A DNA stretch of 64,000 nt from Janthinobacterium sp. TB1-E2 (GTDB taxonomy: Bacteria > Pseudomonadota > Gammaproteobacteria > Burkholderiales > Burkholderiaceae_D): positions 1,054,001-1,118,000 of the forward strand of contig NZ_CP142523.1 of the NCBI RefSeq assembly GCF_036885605.1. The letters are read 5' to 3'. Under the pieces are notes generated by a model that was given only the letters and a program-made list of their open reading frames with translations, did not search any database and was not told the DNA's origin. Position 1 is the stretch's first letter, and the number at the start of each line of letters is the position of its first letter. Both the position numbers and the translations under genes were made by a program. Below are positions 57,135 to 64,000 of the stretch, one piece after another.

Positions 57135-58844
57135 TTACATTTTGTTTGGCGCGGACACGCCGATCAGTGCCAGGCCGTTGCGCAGTACCTGGCGCGCGGC
57201 GATGACGAGAGCCAGGCGGGCCATCTTGACGGCTTCGTCCTCGACCAGCACTTTTTCGGCGAAGTAGAAGCTGTGCAGGTTGGCGGCCAGGTCGCGCAGG
57301 TAGAAGGCGACTTGATGCGGTCCCAGTTCCGCTTGCGCGCGCGCCAGCATTTCCGGATAGGCGGCCAGGGTCGCCAGCAGGGTCGCTTCGGTCGGCGCCG
57401 TCAGTGGGGAAAGGTCGACGTTGGCGACCGCGCTTTCATCGCCGCCCCAGTTTTCCAGGATGCGGCAGATGCGCGCATGCGCGTACTGCACGTAATAGAC
57501 GGGGTTTTCATCGGTGGTTTTCAGCGCCACGTCGACGTCGAAGACGAATTCCGTGTCGGCCTTGCGCGAGATCAGGAAGAAGCGCACGGCGTCGCGGCCC
57601 TTGGCGATGTCGCCGCCGCCCGACCATTCGATCAGGTCGCGCACGGTCACGTAGGAGCCGGCGCGCTTCGAAATCTTGACTTCTTCGCCGTCTTTCATGA
57701 CGGTGACCATCTTGTGCAGCACGTAGTCGGGGTAGCCTTGCGGGATGCCCATGTCGACGGCCTGCAGGCCGGCGCGTACGCGGGCGATGGTGCCGTGGTG
57801 GTCGCTGCCCTGGATATTGATGGCCTGCACGAAGCCGCGCTGCCATTTCACCAGGTGGTACGCGACGTCCGGCACGAAATACGTGTAGGTGCCGTCCGTC
57901 TTGCGCATCACGCGGTCTTTGTCGTCGCCGAAGTCGGTGGTGCGCAGCCACAGCGCGCCATCCTGCTCGTAGGTGTGGCCGGCCTTGATCAAGGTTTCCA
58001 CGGCGTTATTGACCTTGCCGTCCGCGTACAGCGACGATTCCAGGTAGTAATTGTCGAACTTCACGCCGAACGCCTGCAAGTCGATGTCCTGTTCGTTGCG
58101 CAGGTAGGTGACGGCAAACGGGCGGATCGAGTCGATGTCTTCCACGTTGCCATTGGCCGTGGCAGGCTGGCCATCGCTGGCCGAGACGGTCTTGCCGGCC
58201 TTGAAGTCGTTGGCGATGTCGGCGATGTAGTCGCCGTTGTAGGCGGACTCGGGCCATTCGGCGTCGCCGGGCTTTAAGCCGCGCGCGCGTGCCTGCACGG
58301 AGTTGGCCAGGGTCTGGATCTGCACGCCCGCGTCGTTATAGTAGAACTCGCGCGTCACTTTGTAGCCTTGCGCGTCGAACAGCGAGGACAGGGCGTCGCC
58401 CAGGGCCGCCTGGCGACCGTGGCCCACGTGCAGCGGACCGGTCGGGTTGGCCGAGACGAATTCCAGGATGACTTGCTTGCCGGCGCCTGCCGTGCTGCGG
58501 CCATAGCTGTCGGCTTCGCCCAGGATGGTTTTCACGACGGCCTGCTTGGCGGCGTTTGACACGCGCACGTTGATGAAGCCGGGACCGGCGATTTCCACTG
58601 CCTCGACCAGGCCCTTGCCGGCCGGGTTGGCCAGCACGGCCGTCACGATGGTTTGCGCCAGTTCGCGGGGATTCTGTTTCAGCTGCTTGGCCAGTTGCAT
58701 GGCGATATTGCAGGCGACGTCGCCATGCGATGCATCGCGTGGTCGCTCGAGCACCACGGTAGGCTCGAGCGTAGTGCCGGCCAGGACGGGAGCGAGGGCG
58801 GCCTGGAACAGGGCGATGATTTCTTGTTTCTGTTGGGCGAGCAT
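57135..58844 (-). CDS. argS: Arginine--tRNA ligase
   Basis: ArgS charges tRNA-Arg. The 569 residues carry the N-terminal Add1 tRNA-binding domain ([15 protein letters not shown]), the class I HIGH motif as HVGH at 139-142 ([20 protein letters not shown]), a KMSKS-like KISKRAG, and the DALR anticodon-binding C-terminal domain ([13 protein letters not shown]). No strong Shine-Dalgarno precedes the ATG. The upstream gap holds a TATAAT and interleaved dyads. Confidence 0.97.
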   Translation of the reverse strand: MLAQQKQEIIALFQAALAPVLAGTTLEPTVVLERPRDASHGDVACNIAMQLAKQLKQNPRELAQTIVTAVLANPAGKGLVEAVEIAGPGFINVRVSNAAKQAVVKTILGEADSYGRSTAGAGKQVILEFVSANPTGPLHVGHGRQAALGDALSSLFDAQGYKVTREFYYNDAGVQIQTLANSVQARARGLKPGDAEWPESAYNGDYIADIANDFKAGKTVSASDGQPATANGNVEDIDSIRPFAVTYLRNEQDIDLQAFGVKFDNYYLESSLYADGKVNNAVETLIKAGHTYEQDGALWLRTTDFGDDKDRVMRKTDGTYTYFVPDVAYHLVKWQRGFVQAINIQGSDHHGTIARVRAGLQAVDMGIPQGYPDYVLHKMVTVMKDGEEVKISKRAGSYVTVRDLIEWSGGGDIAKGRDAVRFFLISRKADTEFVFDVDVALKTTDENPVYYVQYAHARICRILENWGGDESAVANVDLSPLTAPTEATLLATLAAYPEMLARAQAELGPHQVAFYLRDLAANLHSFYFAEKVLVEDEAVKMARLALVIAARQVLRNGLALIGVSAPNKM

Positions 58845-59220
58845 GAGCAGGATGGCGGTGGAACCGCGTTAAGAATGAATAGAATGAATCAAAAAGCAAA
58901 ACGGACGGCAAGTACACAAGCCGCCCAGACTGCGTTAATTATACTGGTTTGCTGCCGGGAACAATACGCCAGCCGGCAGTGTTCCCGTGCTGGCGCGTTT
59001 CACGATATTATCAGGACAGCATGCCCATGTTGGTGCGCGAAAACATCAGCATGGTGCATTCTGCTTGTATATATGCAGTTTTTTGCCGCAATTTACAGGT
59101 ATCGCTGCAATCGCTTGGGCCAGAGGGCGCCACAAACGCTACAATCGACCCTTTATTGATGACGCGCGGCCGCGACTTTGCCTCCATGCAGCCCGCCGCG
59201 CGCAGCCACACCGGATAACT
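58845..59220. other. argS-rsmB divergent intergenic region
   Basis: These 376 bases hold no supportable protein gene. On the minus strand a perfect TATAAT (58938-58943) with TTGTTC 15 bases upstream may drive argS. Two perfect 7-bp inverted repeats are interleaved just upstream (separate entry). On the plus strand TACAAT at 59140-59145 with TTGGGC 19 bases before it may drive rsmB. A T6 run near 59080 follows only a weak stem. Confidence 0.4.
58957..58995. promoter_or_regulatory. Two interleaved perfect inverted repeats upstream of argS
   Basis: GGGAACA (58957-58963) pairs with TGTTCCC (58980-58986), and CGCCAGC (58967-58973) with GCTGGCG (58989-58995). The arms alternate 1-2-1'-2', so the two hairpins exclude each other, or could form a pseudoknot in RNA, or be two overlapping operators in DNA. 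The first overlaps the candidate argS -35 box. Confidence 0.5.
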
Positions 59221-60642
59221 ATGAACAAGCGCCCCACGCTGAAATTGAAAACCAAGCCGGCGCCAGGCCAGGCTCCTGCCGTACCGAAATTGCGTCCCAG
59301 CTACCATCCCGACCTGAAACCGGTCTTGCAGCCAGGCTTCCAGCCCGATTTGCGCGCCGACTCGCTGGCGTTTTGCCTGCTGGGCGCGGCCAATGCCGTA
59401 GCGCAAGTGCGCACGGGCACGGCCCTGCCGCAGGCGCTGGCCAAGGTGTTTACGCAATCGAACGCCAGCCCGCAGGCGCGCGGCGCCATCCAGGATATTT
59501 CCTACCGTACCATGCGCCAGCTGGGGCGCAGCGAAACCCTGGTCGGCCTGATGACGTCGAAGGCGCCCGAGCCGCCGATGCTGGCCGCCTTGCTGTGCTG
59601 CGCGCTGTCCTTGATGTCGGCCGAGCCGGGCGAGCAGCCGTATGAGGAATTCACGGTGGTCGACCAGGCCGTCACCGTCGCCACGTCGCACCCTGACCTG
59701 GCGCATGCCAAGGGCATGGTCAACGCTGTCTTGCGCCGTTTCTTGCGCGAGCGAAAATCCTTGCTGGAAGCGGCCCTGCAGCAACCGTTGGCGCAATGGA
59801 ATTATCCGCAGTGGTGGATTGACTCGCTGCGCCTGGCCTATCCGCGCGACTGGCAAGCCATTTTGACGGCCGGCAATGCCGTGCCGCCATTGACCTTGCG
59901 CGTGAATCGCCGCAAGAGCACGGTGGAAGCGTATCTGGCCGTGCTGCAGGAAGCGGGCATCGCCGCGCGCCAGGTGGGACCGTTCGCCGTGCGCCTGGAC
60001 AAACCGATCGGCGTGGCCCTGATCCCCGGCTTCGAGCAGGGCGTCGTTTCCGTGCAGGATGCCGGCGCGCAACTGGCCGCACCGCTGCTGGACTTGCATG
60101 ACGGCATGCGCGTGCTCGATGCCTGCGCGGCGCCGGGCGGCAAGACCTGCCACATCCTGGAACTGGCCGACGTGCACGTGACCGCCATCGACGCGGACGC
60201 CAAGCGCCTGCCGCGCATCGCGGAAAACCTCGAGCGCCTGGGCCTGGACGCCACCCTGAAGGCGCAGGATGCGCAATCGAGCGCGTGGTGGGACGGCCAG
60301 CAGTACGACCGCATCCTGGCCGACGTGCCGTGCACGGCCTCGGGCATCGTGCGCCGCCATCCCGATATCCGCTGGTTGCGCCGCAAGGGTGACGCGTTCC
60401 AACTTGCAACACTTTCATCCAAAATTCTGGACAACCTGTGGCAGATGCTGCGCCCCGATGGTAAATTGCTGTTCGTGACATGTTCATTGTGGCCGCAGGA
60501 GTCCGAGGCACAGGCGGCGGCATTTGCGGTGCGCAATAATGCGACCCGATTGACAGCGCCTGGCCAGCTGTTGCCGACCGGCAGCGCGGAGCAGGACCAC
60601 GACGGTTTGTTCTATGCGCTATTCCAAAAAAATGCGGCTTGA
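59221..60642 (+). CDS. rsmB: 16S rRNA m5C967 methyltransferase RsmB
   Basis: RsmB methylates C967 of 16S rRNA. The start MNKRPTLKLKTKP at 59221 gives 473 residues. The N-terminal NusB-like domain (SPQARGAIQDISYRTMRQLG) is followed by the SAM-binding fold: LDACAAPGGKTCHILEL (motif I), ADVPCTASGIVRRHPD with a conserved Cys (motif IV), and VTCSLWPQES with the nucleophilic-type Cys (motif VI). The basic N-terminal 55 residues are longer than in E. coli. It overlaps the DUF4390 gene. Confidence 0.95.
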   Translation: MNKRPTLKLKTKPAPGQAPAVPKLRPSYHPDLKPVLQPGFQPDLRADSLAFCLLGAANAVAQVRTGTALPQALAKVFTQSNASPQARGAIQDISYRTMRQLGRSETLVGLMTSKAPEPPMLAALLCCALSLMSAEPGEQPYEEFTVVDQAVTVATSHPDLAHAKGMVNAVLRRFLRERKSLLEAALQQPLAQWNYPQWWIDSLRLAYPRDWQAILTAGNAVPPLTLRVNRRKSTVEAYLAVLQEAGIAARQVGPFAVRLDKPIGVALIPGFEQGVVSVQDAGAQLAAPLLDLHDGMRVLDACAAPGGKTCHILELADVHVTAIDADAKRLPRIAENLERLGLDATLKAQDAQSSAWWDGQQYDRILADVPCTASGIVRRHPDIRWLRRKGDAFQLATLSSKILDNLWQMLRPDGKLLFVTCSLWPQESEAQAAAFAVRNNATRLTAPGQLLPTGSAEQDHDGLFYALFQKNAA

Positions 60643-61246
60643 GCGATTCGTCGAACCTTATTCTACGGACTACACCGGCACACTTGTGACAACACGACTC
60701 TTCCGACTCCTGGCCCTGCTGCTGATGCTGGCATGTACCATGCCACGCGCGCATGCCGCCGATATGGTCGAGATCACCCGTGCCTACATCGAGTCTAGCG
60801 AAGAGGGCTACAAGCTGGCCGCCACATATTCCTTCGAGCTCAATCATGACCTCGATGATGCCGTGCAGCATGGCGTGCCGCTGTTTTTCACGACGGAAAT
60901 CGAACTGACCCGGCCCCGCTGGTACTGGTTCGATGAAAAGGCCATCGTGGCGCGCCAGACCAGCCGGCTGTCGTACAACGTGCTCACGCGCCAGTACCAC
61001 GTGTCGGGCGGCGGCTTGCAGCAAAGCTTTGCCACGCTCGACGATGCGCTGTTCCTGATCCGCCGTCCCAGCCGCTGGCTGGTGGCGCGGCGCGGCGAAC
61101 TGAAAGTGGGGCAGACGTATAACGTCACCTTGCGCATGGGCATGGACCGCGACTACCTGCCCAAGCCGATACAGGTCAATGCCTTCAATAACAGCGACTG
61201 GCGCCTGGCTTCGAATAAAAAAACCTTTTTGTATACGGCGGAGTAG
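60614..61246 (+). CDS. DUF4390 domain-containing exported protein
   Basis: Up to 210 residues. The body (VEITRAYIESSEEGYKLAATYSFELN onwards, with RPRWYWFDEKAI and TYNVTLRMGMDRDYLPKP) is DUF4390, a family I know from the gene between rsmB and ntrY in betaproteobacteria; its function is not established. The longest start (60614) overlaps rsmB by 29 bases and puts 24 residues before the signal peptide. A GTG at 60686 would start right at the signal peptide and may be the true start. Its stop overlaps the ntrY GTG (TAGTG). Confidence 0.85.
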   Translation: MRYSKKMRLERFVEPYSTDYTGTLVTTRLFRLLALLLMLACTMPRAHAADMVEITRAYIESSEEGYKLAATYSFELNHDLDDAVQHGVPLFFTTEIELTRPRWYWFDEKAIVARQTSRLSYNVLTRQYHVSGGGLQQSFATLDDALFLIRRPSRWLVARRGELKVGQTYNVTLRMGMDRDYLPKPIQVNAFNNSDWRLASNKKTFLYTAE

Positions 61247-63543
61247 TGAGTCAAGCATTGCGCTATCTGCTGGTGGTGGGCGGCGGCATTGTCAGTATCC
61301 TGCTGTTCCTGCTGGCGTCGGCTTCCGATAATTCCGGCTTTTTCGACCGTTACTACACCTGGCTGCTGGGCCTGAACGCGGCCGTGGCCGTCTCCCTGCT
61401 GGCGCTGGTGGGTATTTCCCTGGCCCGCCTGTACGCGCGCTACAAGAGCGGCAAGTTCGGCTCCAAGCTGATGACGCGCCTGGTGATGCTGTTCGCCGCC
61501 GTCGGCATCCTGCCGGGCCTCGTGATTTTCCTTGTCTCCGTGCAATTCGTCTCCCACTCCATCGAATCCTGGTTCAACGTCAAGATCGAAGCGGCGCTGG
61601 AATCGGGGATTGAGCTGGGCCGTGCCGGCCTCGATGCGGCCCTGGTCGAGCTCGATCACCGGGGCCACAAGGCGGTCGAAGAAATGGGTGCCGACCCGGT
61701 GGCCGGCCCGGCCGTGCTGACCAGCCTGTTGCGCGAGGAGGGCATGCAAAACGCCATGCTCGTCAGCGGCGACGGCGTGCTGCTGGCCAGCGCGGGGCCG
61801 CACAGCGCGGCCGACTTGCCGACGCCGGCCATGCTGGTGCAGGCGGCCTCGCCGGCCGGCTATGCCTCGGCCGAAGGGGGCTTGGAATTGCACGACGATG
61901 GCACGGAGTCGGGCGGCGGCGGTTTCCGCTCGGGCCTGCCGGCGTCGCTGGAAACGGCGGCCAGCCTGCGCCTGCGCGTGCTGGTGGCCGTGCCGGGGCC
62001 GTCCGTGTCGCCCCGCTACCTGCAACTGCTGCAGGCGGTGCCGCCCAAGCTGGCGACGAATGGCGAAGTGCTGCGCGCCGCCTACAGCGAATACAAGGAA
62101 CGTTTCGTCGCGCGCGTGGGTCTGCGCAAGATGTACATGGAAATCCTCACTTTGACCTTGCTGCTGGCCATCTTTGGCGCCATCGGCAGCGCTTTCCTGA
62201 TCGCGGGCAACCTGGCCCAGCCCCTGCTGCTGCTGGCCGAAGGCACGCGCGCCGTGGCCGAAGGCGACCTGTCGCCGCGCCCCATCGTCGCCACCAAGGA
62301 TGAACTGGGTACCCTGACGCAGTCGTTCAACATCATGACGCGCCAGTTGCTCGATGCGCGCACGGCCGTTGAAAGCAACCGCGCCGCGCTGCAAAACGCC
62401 AAGGCCCACCTGGAATCGGTGCTGGCGAACATGTCGGCCGGCGTGATGGTGCTCGACGGCGACTTCAAGCTGGTGACCTGCAATGAATCGGTCGAGCGCA
62501 TCCTCCAGCATTCGGGCACGAGCATGGTGGGCCAGCCGCTGGCGCATATTGCTGGAATGGAAGAATTTGGCGGCGCCATCATCAGCGCCTTCACGGCGCA
62601 AAGCGCGCAATCGGCGTCGGGCCGCAACCAGCAGCGCCTGCACTGGCAGCGGCAGATCGAGATTCCGCGCCGCCTGGGCAGCAGTGCCGACGAGCATGAC
62701 ATCACCCTGCTGGCGCGCGGTTCGCGCCTGCCGCTGGAGTCCGGCAGCGGCTACATCGTCGTGTTCGATGATATTTCCGACGTCATTTCCGCACAGCGCT
62801 CGATCGCCTGGGGCGAGGTGGCACGCCGCCTCGCGCATGAAATCAAGAATCCGCTCACGCCGATCCAGCTGTCGGCCGAGCGCCTGCAGATGAAACTCGA
62901 AGGCAAGCTGGAGCAACCCGATGCGGACCTGCTCAGCCGCGCCACCACCACCATCGTCAAGCAGGTCGATGCGATGAAGCGCATGGTCGACGACTTCCGC
63001 GACTATGCGCGCACGCCGCCGGCCGTGCTCACGCCGCTGCGCTTGAACGAGCTGATCGAAGAGATACTGAACCTGTACCTGCGCGGCGACGATGGCGACA
63101 TCATCCACCCGCTGCTGGCGCCGAATCTGCCGATGGTGATGGGCGATCCGACCCAGTTGCGTCAGGTGATTCACAACCTGCTGCAGAACGCGCAGGACGC
63201 CATGGCCGACCTGCCGCCGGACTCGCCGCATCCGCGGATTGACGTGAGGACGGAAGCAATTCATTATCGCAGTGCGGACGGCGGCGTGAATATCGCCGTG
63301 CGGCTGGCCATCACGGACAATGGTCCTGGTTTTGCACCCAAAATCCTGGCGCGCGCGTTCGAGCCGTATGTGACCTCGAAGGCCCGCGGCACGGGATTGG
63401 GCCTGGCGATGGTAAAGAAAATTATCGATGAACACGGCGGACGCATCGATATCGAGAACCGGGTCGACGGCAATGGCGCTTCGGTGGTCATTTTGCTGTT
63501 AAAGTTAGCTCCCGACGCTCCTGCCCAGGAATTCCTGGCGTGA
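61246..63543 (+). CDS. ntrY: NtrY-type nitrogen regulation sensor histidine kinase
   Basis: The 765 residues start at a GTG within the DUF4390 stop. There are N-terminal transmembrane helices (to about residue 100), a periplasmic region with a Gly-rich patch near residue 225, another helix, HAMP (NLAQPLLLLAEGTRAVAEGDLSPR), PAS, and the kinase: phospho-acceptor His531 in ARRLAHEIKNPLTPIQ, N box NLLQNAQDAM, and G boxes DNGPGFAP and GTGLGLAMVKKI. Partner is NtrX, next downstream. In other bacteria NtrYX responds to nitrogen and redox state. Confidence 0.95.
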   Translation: MSQALRYLLVVGGGIVSILLFLLASASDNSGFFDRYYTWLLGLNAAVAVSLLALVGISLARLYARYKSGKFGSKLMTRLVMLFAAVGILPGLVIFLVSVQFVSHSIESWFNVKIEAALESGIELGRAGLDAALVELDHRGHKAVEEMGADPVAGPAVLTSLLREEGMQNAMLVSGDGVLLASAGPHSAADLPTPAMLVQAASPAGYASAEGGLELHDDGTESGGGGFRSGLPASLETAASLRLRVLVAVPGPSVSPRYLQLLQAVPPKLATNGEVLRAAYSEYKERFVARVGLRKMYMEILTLTLLLAIFGAIGSAFLIAGNLAQPLLLLAEGTRAVAEGDLSPRPIVATKDELGTLTQSFNIMTRQLLDARTAVESNRAALQNAKAHLESVLANMSAGVMVLDGDFKLVTCNESVERILQHSGTSMVGQPLAHIAGMEEFGGAIISAFTAQSAQSASGRNQQRLHWQRQIEIPRRLGSSADEHDITLLARGSRLPLESGSGYIVVFDDISDVISAQRSIAWGEVARRLAHEIKNPLTPIQLSAERLQMKLEGKLEQPDADLLSRATTTIVKQVDAMKRMVDDFRDYARTPPAVLTPLRLNELIEEILNLYLRGDDGDIIHPLLAPNLPMVMGDPTQLRQVIHNLLQNAQDAMADLPPDSPHPRIDVRTEAIHYRSADGGVNIAVRLAITDNGPGFAPKILARAFEPYVTSKARGTGLGLAMVKKIIDEHGGRIDIENRVDGNGASVVILLLKLAPDAPAQEFLA

Positions 63544-63641
63544 GGGTCTGGTTTAGTATTTAAAACACTAATAAAATCATAGTTGTCCGCCGCGTGCATC
63601 TTGTGCGCGACGGCCGGCGAAATGAGGAAGGCAAGACACGA

Positions 63642-64000
63642 ATGGCAAACATACTCGTAGTGGATGATGAAATGGGTATCCGTGAGTTGCTCTCGGAAAT
63701 TTTGGGCGACGAAGGACATGCTATCCAGCTGGCCGAAAATGCGCAGCAGGCGCGCGAAGCGCGTGCCGCCGGTGCGCCGGATCTGGTATTGCTGGATATC
63801 TGGATGCCCGACACCGATGGCGTCACCTTGCTCAAGGAGTGGCAGCGCGATGGCTTGCTGACCATGCCGGTGATCATGATGTCGGGCCACGCCACCATCG
63901 ATACGGCGGTCGAGGCGACGCGCATCGGCGCCATGAACTTCCTGGAAAAACCGATTGCCCTGCAAAAACTGCTGAAGGCGGTCCAGCAAGGCTTGACGCG
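63642..64000 (+). CDS. ntrX: NtrX-type response regulator, N-terminal part
   Basis: The visible 119 residues form a receiver domain: acidic pocket VVDDE (8-10), phospho-acceptor Asp52 in LVLLDIWMPDTDG, MMSGHAT and the Lys in LEKPI. GAGGAAGG lies upstream of the ATG. The gene runs off the window before the AAA+ and DNA-binding domains that would confirm an NtrC-family activator; its place after ntrY supports the name. A 98-base AT-rich gap separates it from ntrY. Confidence 0.92.
   Translation, partial: MANILVVDDEMGIRELLSEILGDEGHAIQLAENAQQAREARAAGAPDLVLLDIWMPDTDGVTLLKEWQRDGLLTMPVIMMSGHATIDTAVEATRIGAMNFLEKPIALQKLLKAVQQGLT

Noticed and set aside
61153..63435. Minus-strand open frame of 760 residues opposite ntrY
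   Set aside because: Antisense shadow, Arg/Gln/His-rich, no domain; ntrY is unambiguous on the plus strand.

Overview
The window reads as chromosomal DNA of a betaproteobacterium of the family Oxalobacteraceae, most like Janthinobacterium or a close relative. The basis is the 16S rRNA sequence, the high-GC coding style, and gene orders I know from Burkholderiales: rpe-gph-trpEGDC, glnK-amtB-gshA-gshB with a PTS IIA/HPr/EI block, metX-metW, gatCAB next to mreBCD-mrdA-rodA-rlpA, and rsmB-DUF4390-ntrY-ntrX. The genus is inferred from memory of 16S sequences, not from a search. Almost all of the window is ordinary core genome. I found no phage, plasmid, insertion sequence, CRISPR array, toxin-antitoxin pair or defence island, and no coherent gene cluster that looks like an undescribed system. 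The less explained material is in the intergenic DNA and in a few small proteins.

Layout: 1-0.7 kb, tail of a GGDEF protein and a TonB-like lipoprotein. 0.7-6.4 kb (minus), rpe, gph and trpE-G-D-C. 6.5-10.3 kb, apaG, a 48-residue membrane protein divergent from mltA, a universal stress protein under tandem FNR-type boxes, and an MFS exporter. 10.4-11.1 kb, enoyl-CoA hydratase. 11.2-17.1 kb, a complete rrn operon (promoter, boxA, 16S, tRNA-Ile, tRNA-Ala, 23S, 5S) followed by a second 5S gene. 17.2-20.2 kb (minus), DUF1840, a lipoprotein, comM and ubiK. 20.2-23.2 kb, a nitrogen operon torF-glnK-amtB with a sigma-54 promoter and an NtrC-type dyad. 23.3-28.2 kb, glutathione synthesis and a PTS phosphorelay that lacks a sugar permease here. 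28.4-33.2 kb, metX-metW, ampG, an M48 peptidase and a pseudouridine synthase. 33.2-42 kb, palindromic repeats, xth, pyrE, and a less conserved stretch (GNAT/TSUP with LysR, hydrolase, Pmp3-type protein, two unknown proteins, Gfo/Idh/MocA oxidoreductase, M56/BlaI pair). 42-45.4 kb (minus), gatCAB. 45.8-52.6 kb, the cell-shape cluster mreB-mreC-mreD-mrdA-rodA-rlpA. 52.7-58.8 kb (minus), argS, SPOR, dsbA, SDR, birA, coaX and SPOR. 59.2-64 kb, rsmB, DUF4390, ntrY and the start of ntrX.

Working together: the NtrYX pair at the right end and the sigma-54/NtrC-controlled torF-glnK-amtB operon are both nitrogen-control modules. The Mre/Mrd block, MltA, RlpA, AmpG, the M56/BlaI pair and several SPOR proteins all concern peptidoglycan growth, turnover or sensing. 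The most useful non-coding observations are: a dispersed REP-like palindrome in three gaps; a tandem, one-base-different second 5S gene with its own candidate promoter and terminator; long rRNA-processing helices; two BlaI-type operators, one covering a -10 box; tandem FNR-type boxes; and two interleaved perfect inverted repeats upstream of argS.
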